Source of the DNA: an uncultured Bacteroidales bacterium
Lineage (GTDB): Bacteria; Bacteroidota; Bacteroidia; Bacteroidales; Bacteroidaceae
DNA: 64,000 nucleotides
NCBI GenBank assembly: GCA_902802815.1
Contig: CADCNQ010000017.1
Coordinates: 39,387 to 103,386, forward strand
Direction: 5' to 3'
The translations under genes were made by a program, and so were the position numbers. Below, piece by piece: positions 32,634 through 41,748 of this stretch. How positions within the stretch are numbered: the first letter of the stretch is position 1; every line of letters begins with the position of its first letter. The notes beneath the pieces are model-generated. The model worked only from the letters and a program-made list of their open reading frames with translations. It did no database searches and had not been told where the DNA came from.

Positions 32634-35594
32634 ATGAAGAAAATTACCCTATTTCTACTTTTTGCGTTTGTCAGTTTCGCTGCATGGGCGGAGAAGGTGT
32701 CGCAGGCAGAAGCCCTGAAGGCCGCAATGCCCTATATGAATAATGTGCAAGCCGCAGCATCACAGCGACAGGCACGTGCAGGAAGTGTGGATCAGCCTGT
32801 ATATATCTTCTCGCGCGGAGCCGGTGAGGGATTCGTCATCGTGTCGGGCGACAACAGCTTGCCGCTGGTGCTCGGTGTGGCCGACTCAGGCGACTGGGTG
32901 GAGGAGGAGATGCCCCCTCTGCTACTGCAATGGGTGAAGATGTACGAGCACTATGTGGACAGCGTGCAGGCCAACGGCGGAGCTCCGGCGAGAGCGGCAC
33001 GTGCATCGGTATATCCCAAGAGCATATCCCCGCTGCTCACATCGCACTGGCATCAGAGTGCTCCTTACAACAACCGTTGTCCCCAGAGGGCTGACGGCGG
33101 CGGCAGGGCTGTGACGGGATGTGTGGCAACTGCAGCTGCACAGATAGCATACTATTGGAGAAATGAAGGTGTGAATGCCGAGACACGCAGCAATACGAAA
33201 TACGGTTACTGGAGTCCAGACGCTCCAGTGACAAAGGACTGCGTGATACCCAAAGGTACCAAATACATGTGGGAACTCATGCGCGACAACGGAGGCAGCA
33301 CCAGTGCCGAGAGAGATGCTGTGGCTGTGTTGTGTGCAGTAATGGGTTTTGATGCCGAACTGGCCTATGGTGCCAGCACGGGCGGATTTATCTGGAACGA
33401 GATAGACGTGTTCAGGAACCAGATTGGCCTCAACGGCGGTACGCATGTGTGGAAGAGCGATGTGGGCCAGACGGCTTTCGAGACCCTCTGCGCCAACGAT
33501 CTGGCAATGAAGCATCCTATCCTCTACGCCGGATACAACGAAGACTCGTCAGCAGGTCACGCCATCGTGATGGACGGATACCGCACATCGGACAACAGTT
33601 TCCACTTTAACTTCGGCTGGGGCGGGCAAGGTGACGGATACTACCAGCTGATAGACGGCAGCGTGGGAGGCTACGGTTACGGAGAAAGTGTTGTTTACAA
33701 CATATATTCCCCCAACATCAACCGTACCTTCGAAGTGACGCCCGAAGAGGAACTGTTCCAGGCTGTGCCCAACAACGTGAATGTGAAAGTGGCGAACGGC
33801 AGTTCGATGGAACTGAACGGGGTATATCTCTTTGCACACACAAAGACGTCGCTGCCCGATTATATTACGCTGGACGATGCCATAGCGTCGTATCCCGGAG
33901 TGCTGAAAGCCGGCGATTCGTGGGAGGTGGATGCCGTATATGAGACCCCCAACTCCTATTTGGCAGGCGTGTATTTCATCATCACGGACGAAAATCTGAG
34001 CATACTCTACACAACGCCTTCTGCATATAAGGTGAAGAGTTCGAGTGCAAACATGAAGCTGATGCATATGAACGTAGACAGCGAAGTGTTTGACGAGAGG
34101 GAATTCATGTACGAGGGAGAACTTGTGACCCGCCCCGTATATCACGTTGAGAGCAATACGTCCGTGACAGTTTCCGCAGAACTGAACAACGCCGGCAAAC
34201 AACGTGTTTCATCCGTGAAGTGCAGGCCTCTTGTGACGTCCATCATCTATAAAGTGGAGAGCGACGGCAGTGTGACTAAGGTGAAGGATATGATGTCCGG
34301 CGACGAGGTTTTCCTCAAGGACGAGACAAAGACAATTGATTTCGCTTTCGGCGGTCTGCAGAGGAATGTGCTCTACAAGGCATCGCTGGATCCCAAGGTG
34401 GGCAACGGTGTCTCAACGTCGACATTCAACCTGCAGTATGATGCGGAGGCTTCCGACACAGTGGTGTTCTTCACGCTGGCAAGCAGTGCGATGGATATAG
34501 AGAGAGAGGGTAATCACGTGAGAATAAGCGGCGAGGGCTATACTTCCCGCGACTATGCCCAGGTGATGGCTGATGTGACTGTGACGAGCTACGACTTGAG
34601 AAACTACACTGACGTGCTGCCCGCCTACGCGCCGATGCCGACCAACCCCAACGCCATCATCTACCGCAATGCTGAGGCCGGAGTGACGGGCAGGAACATC
34701 GTGGTGGACGGTGTGTGCGAGGAACTCGAACTGGTGGGCGGATACAGCTACGATCCCGTGGAGTCGTTCACGGCAAAGAAGGTTGAGGTGAAGACCGGAG
34801 TGGTATGCCCGTCCAACTCTTACTACTGGAACAGCATCGTGCTGCCTTTCACGACGGATACACCTGCCGGCATACTGGCGCGCCGTCTCGTGGACGCTAC
34901 GGCAAAGACGGAGTCGCACAGCGATAAACTGCTGGCCGGCACGCCGTATGTGTATCTGACCACTCACGACAGAGGCATCACAGCTACCAACGTGGAGGTG
35001 AAGTCGCTGGCCGACATGCCTGCAAGCACGGGCGACGCATCGTTCGTGGCTCAGTTTGTATGCATGCAGGCTACTGGTGCGGAATACGTTTCTACGGGTA
35101 AGGAATTTGCGAAGGCTGACGTGGGCGAGAAGATAGGCGGTCTGTCGGCATACAAGACCAATGCCATCTCGCTGACGAATATGAGCACGGTGGTACGTCT
35201 GGATGCAAGGATGCACGCTCTGGTGACAAGTATCATGGCGGCAAGGGATACGCTGGAGAAGTACACCAATGACGAGATACCTGTGCAGCACCGCATTTCC
35301 TCCAAGGAAGAAGCCGTAGCAGCCTACAAGGCAGCTATTGCAGATGCCGAAATGGGACTCACTCTGCTGCCTGAGACATATGATGAGGTGGGCGAACTGT
35401 TAAACAATATGACGGCTGCTACGAAGGCGTTTGTGGAAAACGAGGACGTGACAGCGATATCCTTCATCAAGGCAGAAGGCGGAAAGCAAACGGAAGCGGA
35501 AGACGGTGTGATATATGATCTCAACGGACGTCGTCTGAATGCTGTGCCGCAGAAGGGTATGTATATCATCGGAGGTAAGGTTTACGTGAAATGA
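32634..35594 (+). CDS. Secreted C10-family cysteine protease (streptopain/interpain type)
   Basis: 986 aa. Signal peptide to about residue 19; an inhibitory pro-domain (about 20-125) with GEGFVIVSGD; then the C10 catalytic domain with C163 in VTGCVATAAAQIAYYW, H309 in SAGHAIVMDGY and the FNFGWGGQGDGYY block. About 600 further residues form Ig-like and other beta modules, ending with the YDLNGRRL...GMYIIGGKVYVK tail typical of exported Prevotella proteins. It degrades extracellular protein. It opens an operon of three proteases, with its stop overlapping the next start (ATGA). Confidence 0.92.
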   Translation: MKKITLFLLFAFVSFAAWAEKVSQAEALKAAMPYMNNVQAAASQRQARAGSVDQPVYIFSRGAGEGFVIVSGDNSLPLVLGVADSGDWVEEEMPPLLLQWVKMYEHYVDSVQANGGAPARAARASVYPKSISPLLTSHWHQSAPYNNRCPQRADGGGRAVTGCVATAAAQIAYYWRNEGVNAETRSNTKYGYWSPDAPVTKDCVIPKGTKYMWELMRDNGGSTSAERDAVAVLCAVMGFDAELAYGASTGGFIWNEIDVFRNQIGLNGGTHVWKSDVGQTAFETLCANDLAMKHPILYAGYNEDSSAGHAIVMDGYRTSDNSFHFNFGWGGQGDGYYQLIDGSVGGYGYGESVVYNIYSPNINRTFEVTPEEELFQAVPNNVNVKVANGSSMELNGVYLFAHTKTSLPDYITLDDAIASYPGVLKAGDSWEVDAVYETPNSYLAGVYFIITDENLSILYTTPSAYKVKSSSANMKLMHMNVDSEVFDEREFMYEGELVTRPVYHVESNTSVTVSAELNNAGKQRVSSVKCRPLVTSIIYKVESDGSVTKVKDMMSGDEVFLKDETKTIDFAFGGLQRNVLYKASLDPKVGNGVSTSTFNLQYDAEASDTVVFFTLASSAMDIEREGNHVRISGEGYTSRDYAQVMADVTVTSYDLRNYTDVLPAYAPMPTNPNAIIYRNAEAGVTGRNIVVDGVCEELELVGGYSYDPVESFTAKKVEVKTGVVCPSNSYYWNSIVLPFTTDTPAGILARRLVDATAKTESHSDKLLAGTPYVYLTTHDRGITATNVEVKSLADMPASTGDASFVAQFVCMQATGAEYVSTGKEFAKADVGEKIGGLSAYKTNAISLTNMSTVVRLDARMHALVTSIMAARDTLEKYTNDEIPVQHRISSKEEAVAAYKAAIADAEMGLTLLPETYDEVGELLNNMTAATKAFVENEDVTAISFIKAEGGKQTEAEDGVIYDLNGRRLNAVPQKGMYIIGGKVYVK

Positions 35595-37501
35595 GAAAAA
35601 CTGGTATTACGATAAAAGGAGCGATAATAGCTGCAGCGCTGAGCGTTGCAGCTATGCCTGTAAAAGCACAATTTGAGGAGGAGGAAACCGAGGGCGTGAG
35701 GCTGGTAGAGAGGTATGGTTGTATGCTTACTGCCGATGAATCCGGGGAAGGCGGACAGCATCGCACGTCACCTGAGCAGGATGCCTCAACGATAAACTCC
35801 ATCGGAAAACCGAAGATACCAGTCATTCTGGCGCAGTTTGAGGACGTGAAGGACAGTCTTTCGTACGGCACAGAGGATTACGGCAAGTGGAAGGAGACGA
35901 TGGAGAAGTTCTTCAACGGCAATGAGGACGGCACACCATACGTGATAAACGGATTCTACGTGGCATCCATAAAGGACTATTTTGCACAGCAGAGCGACGG
36001 ACTCTTCGTGCCGCAGTTCGTGCTGCTGGATCCTGTGACCCTCACCAACGCACGTGAGTACTATAGGACCAGGCGCTCTTCGGCGTTCTCGCCTGAAGTG
36101 CTGAAACTGATGGCCGAACAGATAGAAGATGCCTCGGAGTTTGACAATAACGGGGACGGTCGTGTGGATGTGGCCATGGTGGTGTTTGCCGGTTCATCGA
36201 GCAATTTTTCCCATGTGAGCACAGCGCTCTGGGCATGGGAGTCGACAACGGATATCACGGTGACACGCTCCGATTCAAGGAAGGTGACGTTTGCCAGTTC
36301 GGTGAACATCCCCAATCAGCTCTATGAGGATGGTAAAGCGCACGCCTATGAAAAACCGACCATCGGAGTGCCTGTGCATGAATTCTGTCATGCTTTGGGA
36401 CTGCCGGATTTCTATGATACTTCTGATTCGCCGACGTGTCCGGGAATGGACGTATGGAGTCTGATGGATTACGGAGAAAATATAAATTCAGGATATACCC
36501 CCACAAACCTCAACGCTGTGGAGCGCGACTATATGGGATGGAGGAGTCTGGTGACTCTCGATCCGGAACAGCCGCAGACGCTTCATCTGAAGGCTCTGGG
36601 AGAAGGAGGCGTGGGATACAGGTTGCAGAATCCCAATGACTCCAAGGAATACTACGTGCTGGAGTGTCGCAATACCAACGCCAAGGATTGCGACTACTAT
36701 TTCCTGAATTCTCCCAGTTGGCTGAACAACCATATGGGGCTCATCGCGTATCATGTAACGAGAGACAATACCTGGGGCAACAACAGGGTGAACAGGGATA
36801 TGACCAAACAAAGGATGACCATAGCGCCCGCCAACAATACTTTAAACTTTATCAATAAAGTAGTGATAGAACAGGGGTGGGCGGAATACAGAAGGCAGGT
36901 GAGGGGACACATGTATCCCGGCACGTCGGAGAATACGTCCCTTACGGACAATACTGTGCCTGCATCGGTGGTATATACCGGTGACGTCCTCGGACAACCC
37001 ATTTACGACATCTTTATGGATGATGAGAATCATGTGCATCTGAAGTATATGCCGAGAGGCATACTGGAGCCACCTACGGTGTTCGACTCATCGGCAGGAA
37101 ATCATCAGGTGACGCTTTCATGGCAAGCTCCCGAGAACGCCAGTTGCTACACTTTGACATATCGTGTGGAAGAAGATGCGGAGATAACTGTTGACAGCCT
37201 GAAGAATACTGCATACGTGATAGACGGCCTGCAGTCTGGCACTCGTGTTACGTATCGTGTAGTATCGATGGATGATGAGTGGCGCAACAGTGAACCCTCT
37301 GAATGGAAGGAAATAGATACACCTACCGATGTGCAGATGCTGCACACCACGAAGAGCGAACAGATGGTGGACGTATATACTCTGTCTGGAGTGTTTGCCG
37401 GACAATGTGCCAGAAGTCAGGTACATCGCTATGTGAGGACAAAGGGAATAGTGGTGTTGCGTTACGGGGATGGTTCTACAGAGAAGATCTTTGTCCAGTA
37501 G
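35591..37501 (+). CDS. Secreted M6-family metalloprotease
   Basis: 636 aa. A signal peptide to about residue 27 (MPVKAQ). The zinc motif HEFCHALGLPD (H263, E264, H267) followed by MDYGEN is the M6 immune-inhibitor-A/thuringilysin pattern. The pro-region includes IPVILAQFEDV near 75. A fibronectin III-like module is at about 490-560 and the C-terminal segment VYTLSGVFAGQC...[13 protein letters not shown] resembles a short T9SS-type tail. ATG overlaps the C10 stop. Probably zinc- and calcium-dependent extracellular proteolysis. Confidence 0.9.
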   Translation: MRKTGITIKGAIIAAALSVAAMPVKAQFEEEETEGVRLVERYGCMLTADESGEGGQHRTSPEQDASTINSIGKPKIPVILAQFEDVKDSLSYGTEDYGKWKETMEKFFNGNEDGTPYVINGFYVASIKDYFAQQSDGLFVPQFVLLDPVTLTNAREYYRTRRSSAFSPEVLKLMAEQIEDASEFDNNGDGRVDVAMVVFAGSSSNFSHVSTALWAWESTTDITVTRSDSRKVTFASSVNIPNQLYEDGKAHAYEKPTIGVPVHEFCHALGLPDFYDTSDSPTCPGMDVWSLMDYGENINSGYTPTNLNAVERDYMGWRSLVTLDPEQPQTLHLKALGEGGVGYRLQNPNDSKEYYVLECRNTNAKDCDYYFLNSPSWLNNHMGLIAYHVTRDNTWGNNRVNRDMTKQRMTIAPANNTLNFINKVVIEQGWAEYRRQVRGHMYPGTSENTSLTDNTVPASVVYTGDVLGQPIYDIFMDDENHVHLKYMPRGILEPPTVFDSSAGNHQVTLSWQAPENASCYTLTYRVEEDAEITVDSLKNTAYVIDGLQSGTRVTYRVVSMDDEWRNSEPSEWKEIDTPTDVQMLHTTKSEQMVDVYTLSGVFAGQCARSQVHRYVRTKGIVVLRYGDGSTEKIFVQ

Positions 37502-38903
37502 GACTCTGTCTGTAATTGTGACGTTTCTTTTTCTGTCTCACGTTGTTGCGGCACAGGAGATGTTGCGGTGTCGTGGCAACCTTCCGCCCGTTTCACGTGA
37601 GGTTTCGCTGAATGCAGCAAGAGTGCTTGCCGATGCTCCCAGTGTGGAGAGAGAGAAAATTCATGGACTGGTGCTCCTTATAGAATTTCAGGATGTTGCG
37701 TTTTCTTTTACCAATGTACAGCAATACTACGATGCGTTCTTCAACGAAGAAGGTTTTTCTGTGGATGGCAACATGGGGAGTGTACGAGACTACTACAGAA
37801 ATCAAAGTCAGGAGCGCTTCAATATAGATTTTGATGTTTGCGGTCCTATACGTCTTTCACGCTCATATGCCTACTACGGACAGAATGCATCCGACGGTAT
37901 GGATCTTCATCCTGCCGAAATGATGCAGGAGGCTTTGGATACTCTCTACAAGTGGAATCCGGAATGGGATTTCTCCCGTTACGACTGGAATGGAGACGGC
38001 GGAGCGAATATGTTGTATGCTGTGTATGCGGGCAGGGGAGAAAACTATGTCGTCACACAGCCGACTCTGATGTGGCCCCACATGTTCACGTTCACCCAGC
38101 AGAAGGAAATATACAATGACGGTGTGGGTAAAAAAAATGTGGGTGGTATATGGTTTGATATGTACGCCTGCTCGTGTGAACTGAGGGAGCGTACAGGCAA
38201 TGTGATTGACGGCGTGGGTGTGGCTTGCCACGAATTCCTCCACGGGTTGGGTATACCGGATACATACAACAGTTATCCCGGAAACGGAATGGGTGACTAT
38301 GACCTGATGGCAAAAGGCAACTATCTCAACAGCTGCCGGACGCCGTGCTCTTTGGCCGGTTTCCACAAGATGCTGCTGGGATGGGTGGATGCCGAGGAGA
38401 TTTCTTCTGAATGTGCGGTGATAGCGATGGCTCCTGTGACGGAAACGGGGGAGATGTACGTCCTTTACAACGAGGAAGAGAGAAAGGAATGCTATGTCAT
38501 CGAGAACAGACAGAAGCAGTCGTGGGATACCTATATTCCAAAATCCGGCCTTACGGTGACGCACGTGGATTATGACGAAGATGTGTGGAAAAAGCTATAT
38601 ATCAACGGAAACATAAACCATCAGCGTATGGCCTTGACTGACGAGTCGCTATGGACAGGACTCCCGCTCTTCAACGGGGATGCAGACACGCTGTCGTTGT
38701 GTGTTGTGGATGTTAATGAGTTGGGGCTGTATGTGTCTTTCAAAGTGAAGAATCGCACCACGGACATAGAAACCGTGAGAGAAAGTGATAAGGAAACCGC
38801 AGAGGGAGCGCGCTACGATCTTACGGGACGAAAAATCCCCTCAGACTTTCGTCCAAGGGGATTGTATATAGAGGGAGGTAAACTCCGATTACCAGGCAAA
38901 TAG
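37470..38903 (+). CDS. Second secreted M6-family metalloprotease
   Basis: 477 aa. It starts 32 bp inside the preceding gene; the signal peptide ([15 protein letters not shown]) follows a 12-residue n-region, consistent with the start at 37470. Zinc motif [11 protein letters not shown] (H254, E255, H258), and downstream [11 protein letters not shown] fits the metzincin Met-turn. [12 protein letters not shown] opens the M6 domain. The C-terminal RYDLTGRKI...[12 protein letters not shown] is the same kind of tail as in the C10 protease. It lacks the Fn3 module of its neighbour. Its end overlaps the glyA end on the opposite strand by 15 bp. Confidence 0.88.
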   Translation: MVLQRRSLSSRTLSVIVTFLFLSHVVAAQEMLRCRGNLPPVSREVSLNAARVLADAPSVEREKIHGLVLLIEFQDVAFSFTNVQQYYDAFFNEEGFSVDGNMGSVRDYYRNQSQERFNIDFDVCGPIRLSRSYAYYGQNASDGMDLHPAEMMQEALDTLYKWNPEWDFSRYDWNGDGGANMLYAVYAGRGENYVVTQPTLMWPHMFTFTQQKEIYNDGVGKKNVGGIWFDMYACSCELRERTGNVIDGVGVACHEFLHGLGIPDTYNSYPGNGMGDYDLMAKGNYLNSCRTPCSLAGFHKMLLGWVDAEEISSECAVIAMAPVTETGEMYVLYNEEERKECYVIENRQKQSWDTYIPKSGLTVTHVDYDEDVWKKLYINGNINHQRMALTDESLWTGLPLFNGDADTLSLCVVDVNELGLYVSFKVKNRTTDIETVRESDKETAEGARYDLTGRKIPSDFRPRGLYIEGGKLRLPGK

Positions 38904-40169
38904 AGGATACTCGGCCATGATGGCATTCACCTCGCTGCGCACCTGAGCGATATTCTGCTCGTTTTCGGGCTCGTCCAGCACGCGCTCGATAAAGGCTGCA
39001 ATCTTCACCATCAGGTCTTCTTTCGCACCGCGTGTGGTGATAGCGGGAGTGCCCAAACGTATACCGCTTGTCTGGAATGCGCTGCGTGAGTCGAAAGGAA
39101 CCATGTTCTTGTTGGCTGTGATGTCGGCAGCGACAAGAGCCTTCTCTGCCACCTTACCTGTGAGCTCAGGATATTTTGAACGCAGATCAACGAGCATGGA
39201 GTGGTTGTCTGTACCGCCGGATACGATGTTGAAACCGCGTTTGATGAGTTCGTCTGCCAAGCAGGCAGCATTCTTCTTCACCTGAAGAGCGTACTCCTTC
39301 CATTCGGGTTTGAGACACTCTCCGAAAGCAACAGCTTTTGCTGCAATGACGTGCTCCAGAGGACCGCCCTGAATGCCGGGGAAGACAGCGCTGTTGAGCA
39401 GTGCGGACATCATCTTGATTTCACCCTTTGGAGTTTTCTTGCCCCAGGGATTCTCAAAGTCCTTACCCATGAGGATAATACCGCCGCGTGGACCGCGCAG
39501 GGTTTTGTGAGTGGTGGATGTCACGATGTGGGCATACTTTACAGGGTTGTCGAGCAGACCTGCAGCGATAAGTCCTGCGGGGTGTGCCATATCAATCATG
39601 AGGATAGCACCCACGGCATCTGCAATCTGACGCATACGCTTGTAATCCCATTCGCGGCTGTAAGCCGAACCGCCTCCGATAATCAGTTTGGGCTTGTGCT
39701 CCATAGCCAGGCGCTCCATCTCGTCGTAGTCCACACGGCCGGTCTCCTTGTTGAGGTTGTAGCCGATAGGATTGTAGATGAGACCGGATGTGTTCACGGC
39801 CGAACCGTGTGAGAGGTGCCCTCCGTGATCAAGGTTGAGGCCCATAAATGTGTCGCCGGGATTGAGGCAGGCCAGGAATACTGCTGCGTTGGCCTGCGCA
39901 CCGGAATGGGGCTGCACGTTGGCATATTCTGCGTCGAAGATTTTGCAGATGCGCTCTATAGCGAGGCTCTCCACTTCGTCCACCACCTGGCAGCCTCCGT
40001 AGTAACGCTTGCCGGGATATCCTTCGGCATATTTGTTTGTAAGGCAGGAACCCATAGCCTGCATCACTTCGTCGCTGACAAAGTTCTCGGAGGCAATCAG
40101 TTCGATGCCGCGGAGCTGACGCTCATTTTCCTTTTTGATAAGGTCAAATACAATAGAATCTCTTTCCAT
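38889..40169 (-). CDS. glyA: Serine hydroxymethyltransferase
   Basis: 426 aa, cytoplasmic PLP enzyme that interconverts serine and glycine with tetrahydrofolate and supplies one-carbon units. The N-terminus with [23 protein letters not shown], and the PLP lysine motif [14 protein letters not shown] are all intact. Length is standard. It lies 18 bp downstream of pyrI on the same strand, so one-carbon supply and pyrimidine synthesis appear to share a transcript. Confidence 0.98.
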   Translation of the reverse strand: MERDSIVFDLIKKENERQLRGIELIASENFVSDEVMQAMGSCLTNKYAEGYPGKRYYGGCQVVDEVESLAIERICKIFDAEYANVQPHSGAQANAAVFLACLNPGDTFMGLNLDHGGHLSHGSAVNTSGLIYNPIGYNLNKETGRVDYDEMERLAMEHKPKLIIGGGSAYSREWDYKRMRQIADAVGAILMIDMAHPAGLIAAGLLDNPVKYAHIVTSTTHKTLRGPRGGIILMGKDFENPWGKKTPKGEIKMMSALLNSAVFPGIQGGPLEHVIAAKAVAFGECLKPEWKEYALQVKKNAACLADELIKRGFNIVSGGTDNHSMLVDLRSKYPELTGKVAEKALVAADITANKNMVPFDSRSAFQTSGIRLGTPAITTRGAKEDLMVKIAAFIERVLDEPENEQNIAQVRSEVNAIMAEYPLFAW

Positions 40170-40187
40170 AAATTTTTTATATGATGT

Positions 40188-40658
40188 TTATTGTTGTTCC
40201 ACTATTTTCACTTCTGCAAGCGGCAGTTCCTTGTTGCAGTAGCAGCATTGCAGGACACCCAGTTCGCGGTTCGATACACGAAAGCGCGTCTTCATCGGTT
40301 CGTTGTTTGTGATGCATTTGGAATTGGGGCAGTGTACGATACCCTCCAGAAGGTCGGGCATCACCACCTTTCTCTTTTCCACCACGTCGTAGTCGCGAAT
40401 CAGACAGAGTGTCACGTTTGGAGCCACGACAGAAAGTTGATTGAGTTCCTCGTCGGTGAAGAATTTGTCAGCCACCTTGATGATACTCTTATGATGCTGG
40501 TCGGTGGAATTGCTCTTGAGGTTGAATCCCACGGTGACTGCTGTCTTCATTCTCTCCAGATGCAGCAGGTTGACTACATCGAACAGCTTGGAACTCGGGA
40601 TGTGGTCTATCACCGTTCCGTTTTCAATAGCAGCGACAAGTAGTTCTTTTCTTTTCAT
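40188..40658 (-). CDS. pyrI: Aspartate carbamoyltransferase regulatory chain
   Basis: 156 aa. It binds nucleotides (CTP/ATP) and, through a structural zinc, the catalytic chain. Zinc cysteines: CPNSKC (C-x4-C) followed by CCYC (C-x2-C) near the C-terminus; the allosteric domain begins with VAAIENGTVIDHIPSSKLF. It is encoded 23 bp after pyrB. Feedback regulation of the catalytic trimers in a dodecamer is known for this family. Confidence 0.97.
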   Translation of the reverse strand: MKRKELLVAAIENGTVIDHIPSSKLFDVVNLLHLERMKTAVTVGFNLKSNSTDQHHKSIIKVADKFFTDEELNQLSVVAPNVTLCLIRDYDVVEKRKVVMPDLLEGIVHCPNSKCITNNEPMKTRFRVSNRELGVLQCCYCNKELPLAEVKIVEQQ

Positions 40659-40681
40659 TTGAAACAGTTGTTATGCTTGCA

Positions 40682-41614
40682 TCAGTTCTTTAATATATCT
40701 TCCAGAGTGATTCCCAGAACATCGCAGATGAGAGCCTCTCTTGCGTAGAGTCCGTTGCGTGCCTGCTGGAAATAGTATGCATACGGTGTGTCGTCGATGC
40801 TGTATTCTATTTCGTTCACACGGGGGAGTGGGTGCAGTATCTTCATATTGCTGCGTGCCTTTGACAGCATGTCGAGCTTCAGCAGATAGCGGTCCTTCAC
40901 CTTTTCGTATTCGTCGAGGTCGGCGAAGCGCTCTTTCTGCACGCGCGTCATATATAAGATATCAGCACCGCTTATTGTCTCTGCATCGAAATCCGTGTGC
41001 TCAACATAGCGTATGCCGTGCTCGTCGCAATATTTCTTATATACGGAGGGCATTGCCAATTCTTCGGGAGCGATGAAGTGGAAGGTGGGATTGAAGTGAC
41101 GCATTGCCATCAGCAGCGAGTGTACCGTACGTCCGTATTTCAGGTCGCCCACAAGATAGATGTCGAGATTGTCCAGACGTCCCTGCGTCTGATATATGGT
41201 ATAAAGATCCAGCATTGTCTGTGAGGGATGCTGGTTTGCTCCGTCGCCGGCATTTACGATGGGCACGGGAGCCACCTCGGAGGCATACTTTGCTGCTCCT
41301 TCCAGATAGTGACGCATGACGATGAGGTCAGCGTAGTTGGACACCATCATTATTGTATCCTTCAGCGTCTCGCCCTTCGTGCCGCTCGTCACTTTCGGGT
41401 CGGCAAATCCGATGACCCTTGCACCCAGCCTGTTGGCTGCTGTCTCGAAGGAGAGTCGTGTGCGGGTGGAGGGCTCAAAGAACAGCGTCGCTACCACTTT
41501 GCCTTCAAGAAGCCTTCTGTTGGGGTTCTTCTCAAAGGCCGAAGCCATTTGAATGAGATATTCGATTTTTTCGCGTGAATGATTGGCGATAGTCACCAAA
41601 CTTCTGTTCTCCAT
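40682..41614 (-). CDS. pyrB: Aspartate carbamoyltransferase catalytic chain
   Basis: 310 aa enzyme for the first committed step of pyrimidine synthesis (carbamoyl phosphate + aspartate). Carbamoyl phosphate binding motif STRTRLSFE near residue 53, [19 protein letters not shown] near 130 and HPLPRVNEI near 260 are intact. It heads pyrB-pyrI-glyA; the promoter -7 box is 26 bp upstream. No clear leader attenuator was found in the short leader. Confidence 0.98.
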   Translation of the reverse strand: MENRSLVTIANHSREKIEYLIQMASAFEKNPNRRLLEGKVVATLFFEPSTRTRLSFETAANRLGARVIGFADPKVTSGTKGETLKDTIMMVSNYADLIVMRHYLEGAAKYASEVAPVPIVNAGDGANQHPSQTMLDLYTIYQTQGRLDNLDIYLVGDLKYGRTVHSLLMAMRHFNPTFHFIAPEELAMPSVYKKYCDEHGIRYVEHTDFDAETISGADILYMTRVQKERFADLDEYEKVKDRYLLKLDMLSKARSNMKILHPLPRVNEIEYSIDDTPYAYYFQQARNGLYAREALICDVLGITLEDILKN

Positions 41615-41639
41615 TGTTGTCTATACTCTTTATGCGAGC

Positions 41640-41648
41640 GCAAAGGTA
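41640..41648 (-). promoter_or_regulatory. -7 box for pyrB-pyrI-glyA
   Basis: TACCTTTGC on the minus strand, 26 bp upstream of the pyrB ATG. The -33 part is not obvious. Confidence 0.65.
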
Positions 41649-41712
41649 CGAAAAAGTTGAGAGTTGGACGTTTATGACACTCGCTTTTTTTTACTATTTC
41701 GATATTTTGTTG

Positions 41713-41721
41713 TAACTTTGC
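41713..41721 (+). promoter_or_regulatory. -7 box for PBP1A gene
   Basis: TAACTTTGC, 27 bp before the ATG at 41749. Confidence 0.68.
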
Positions 41722-41748
41722 AAAAGTTAATGACCGTATATACTTTCT

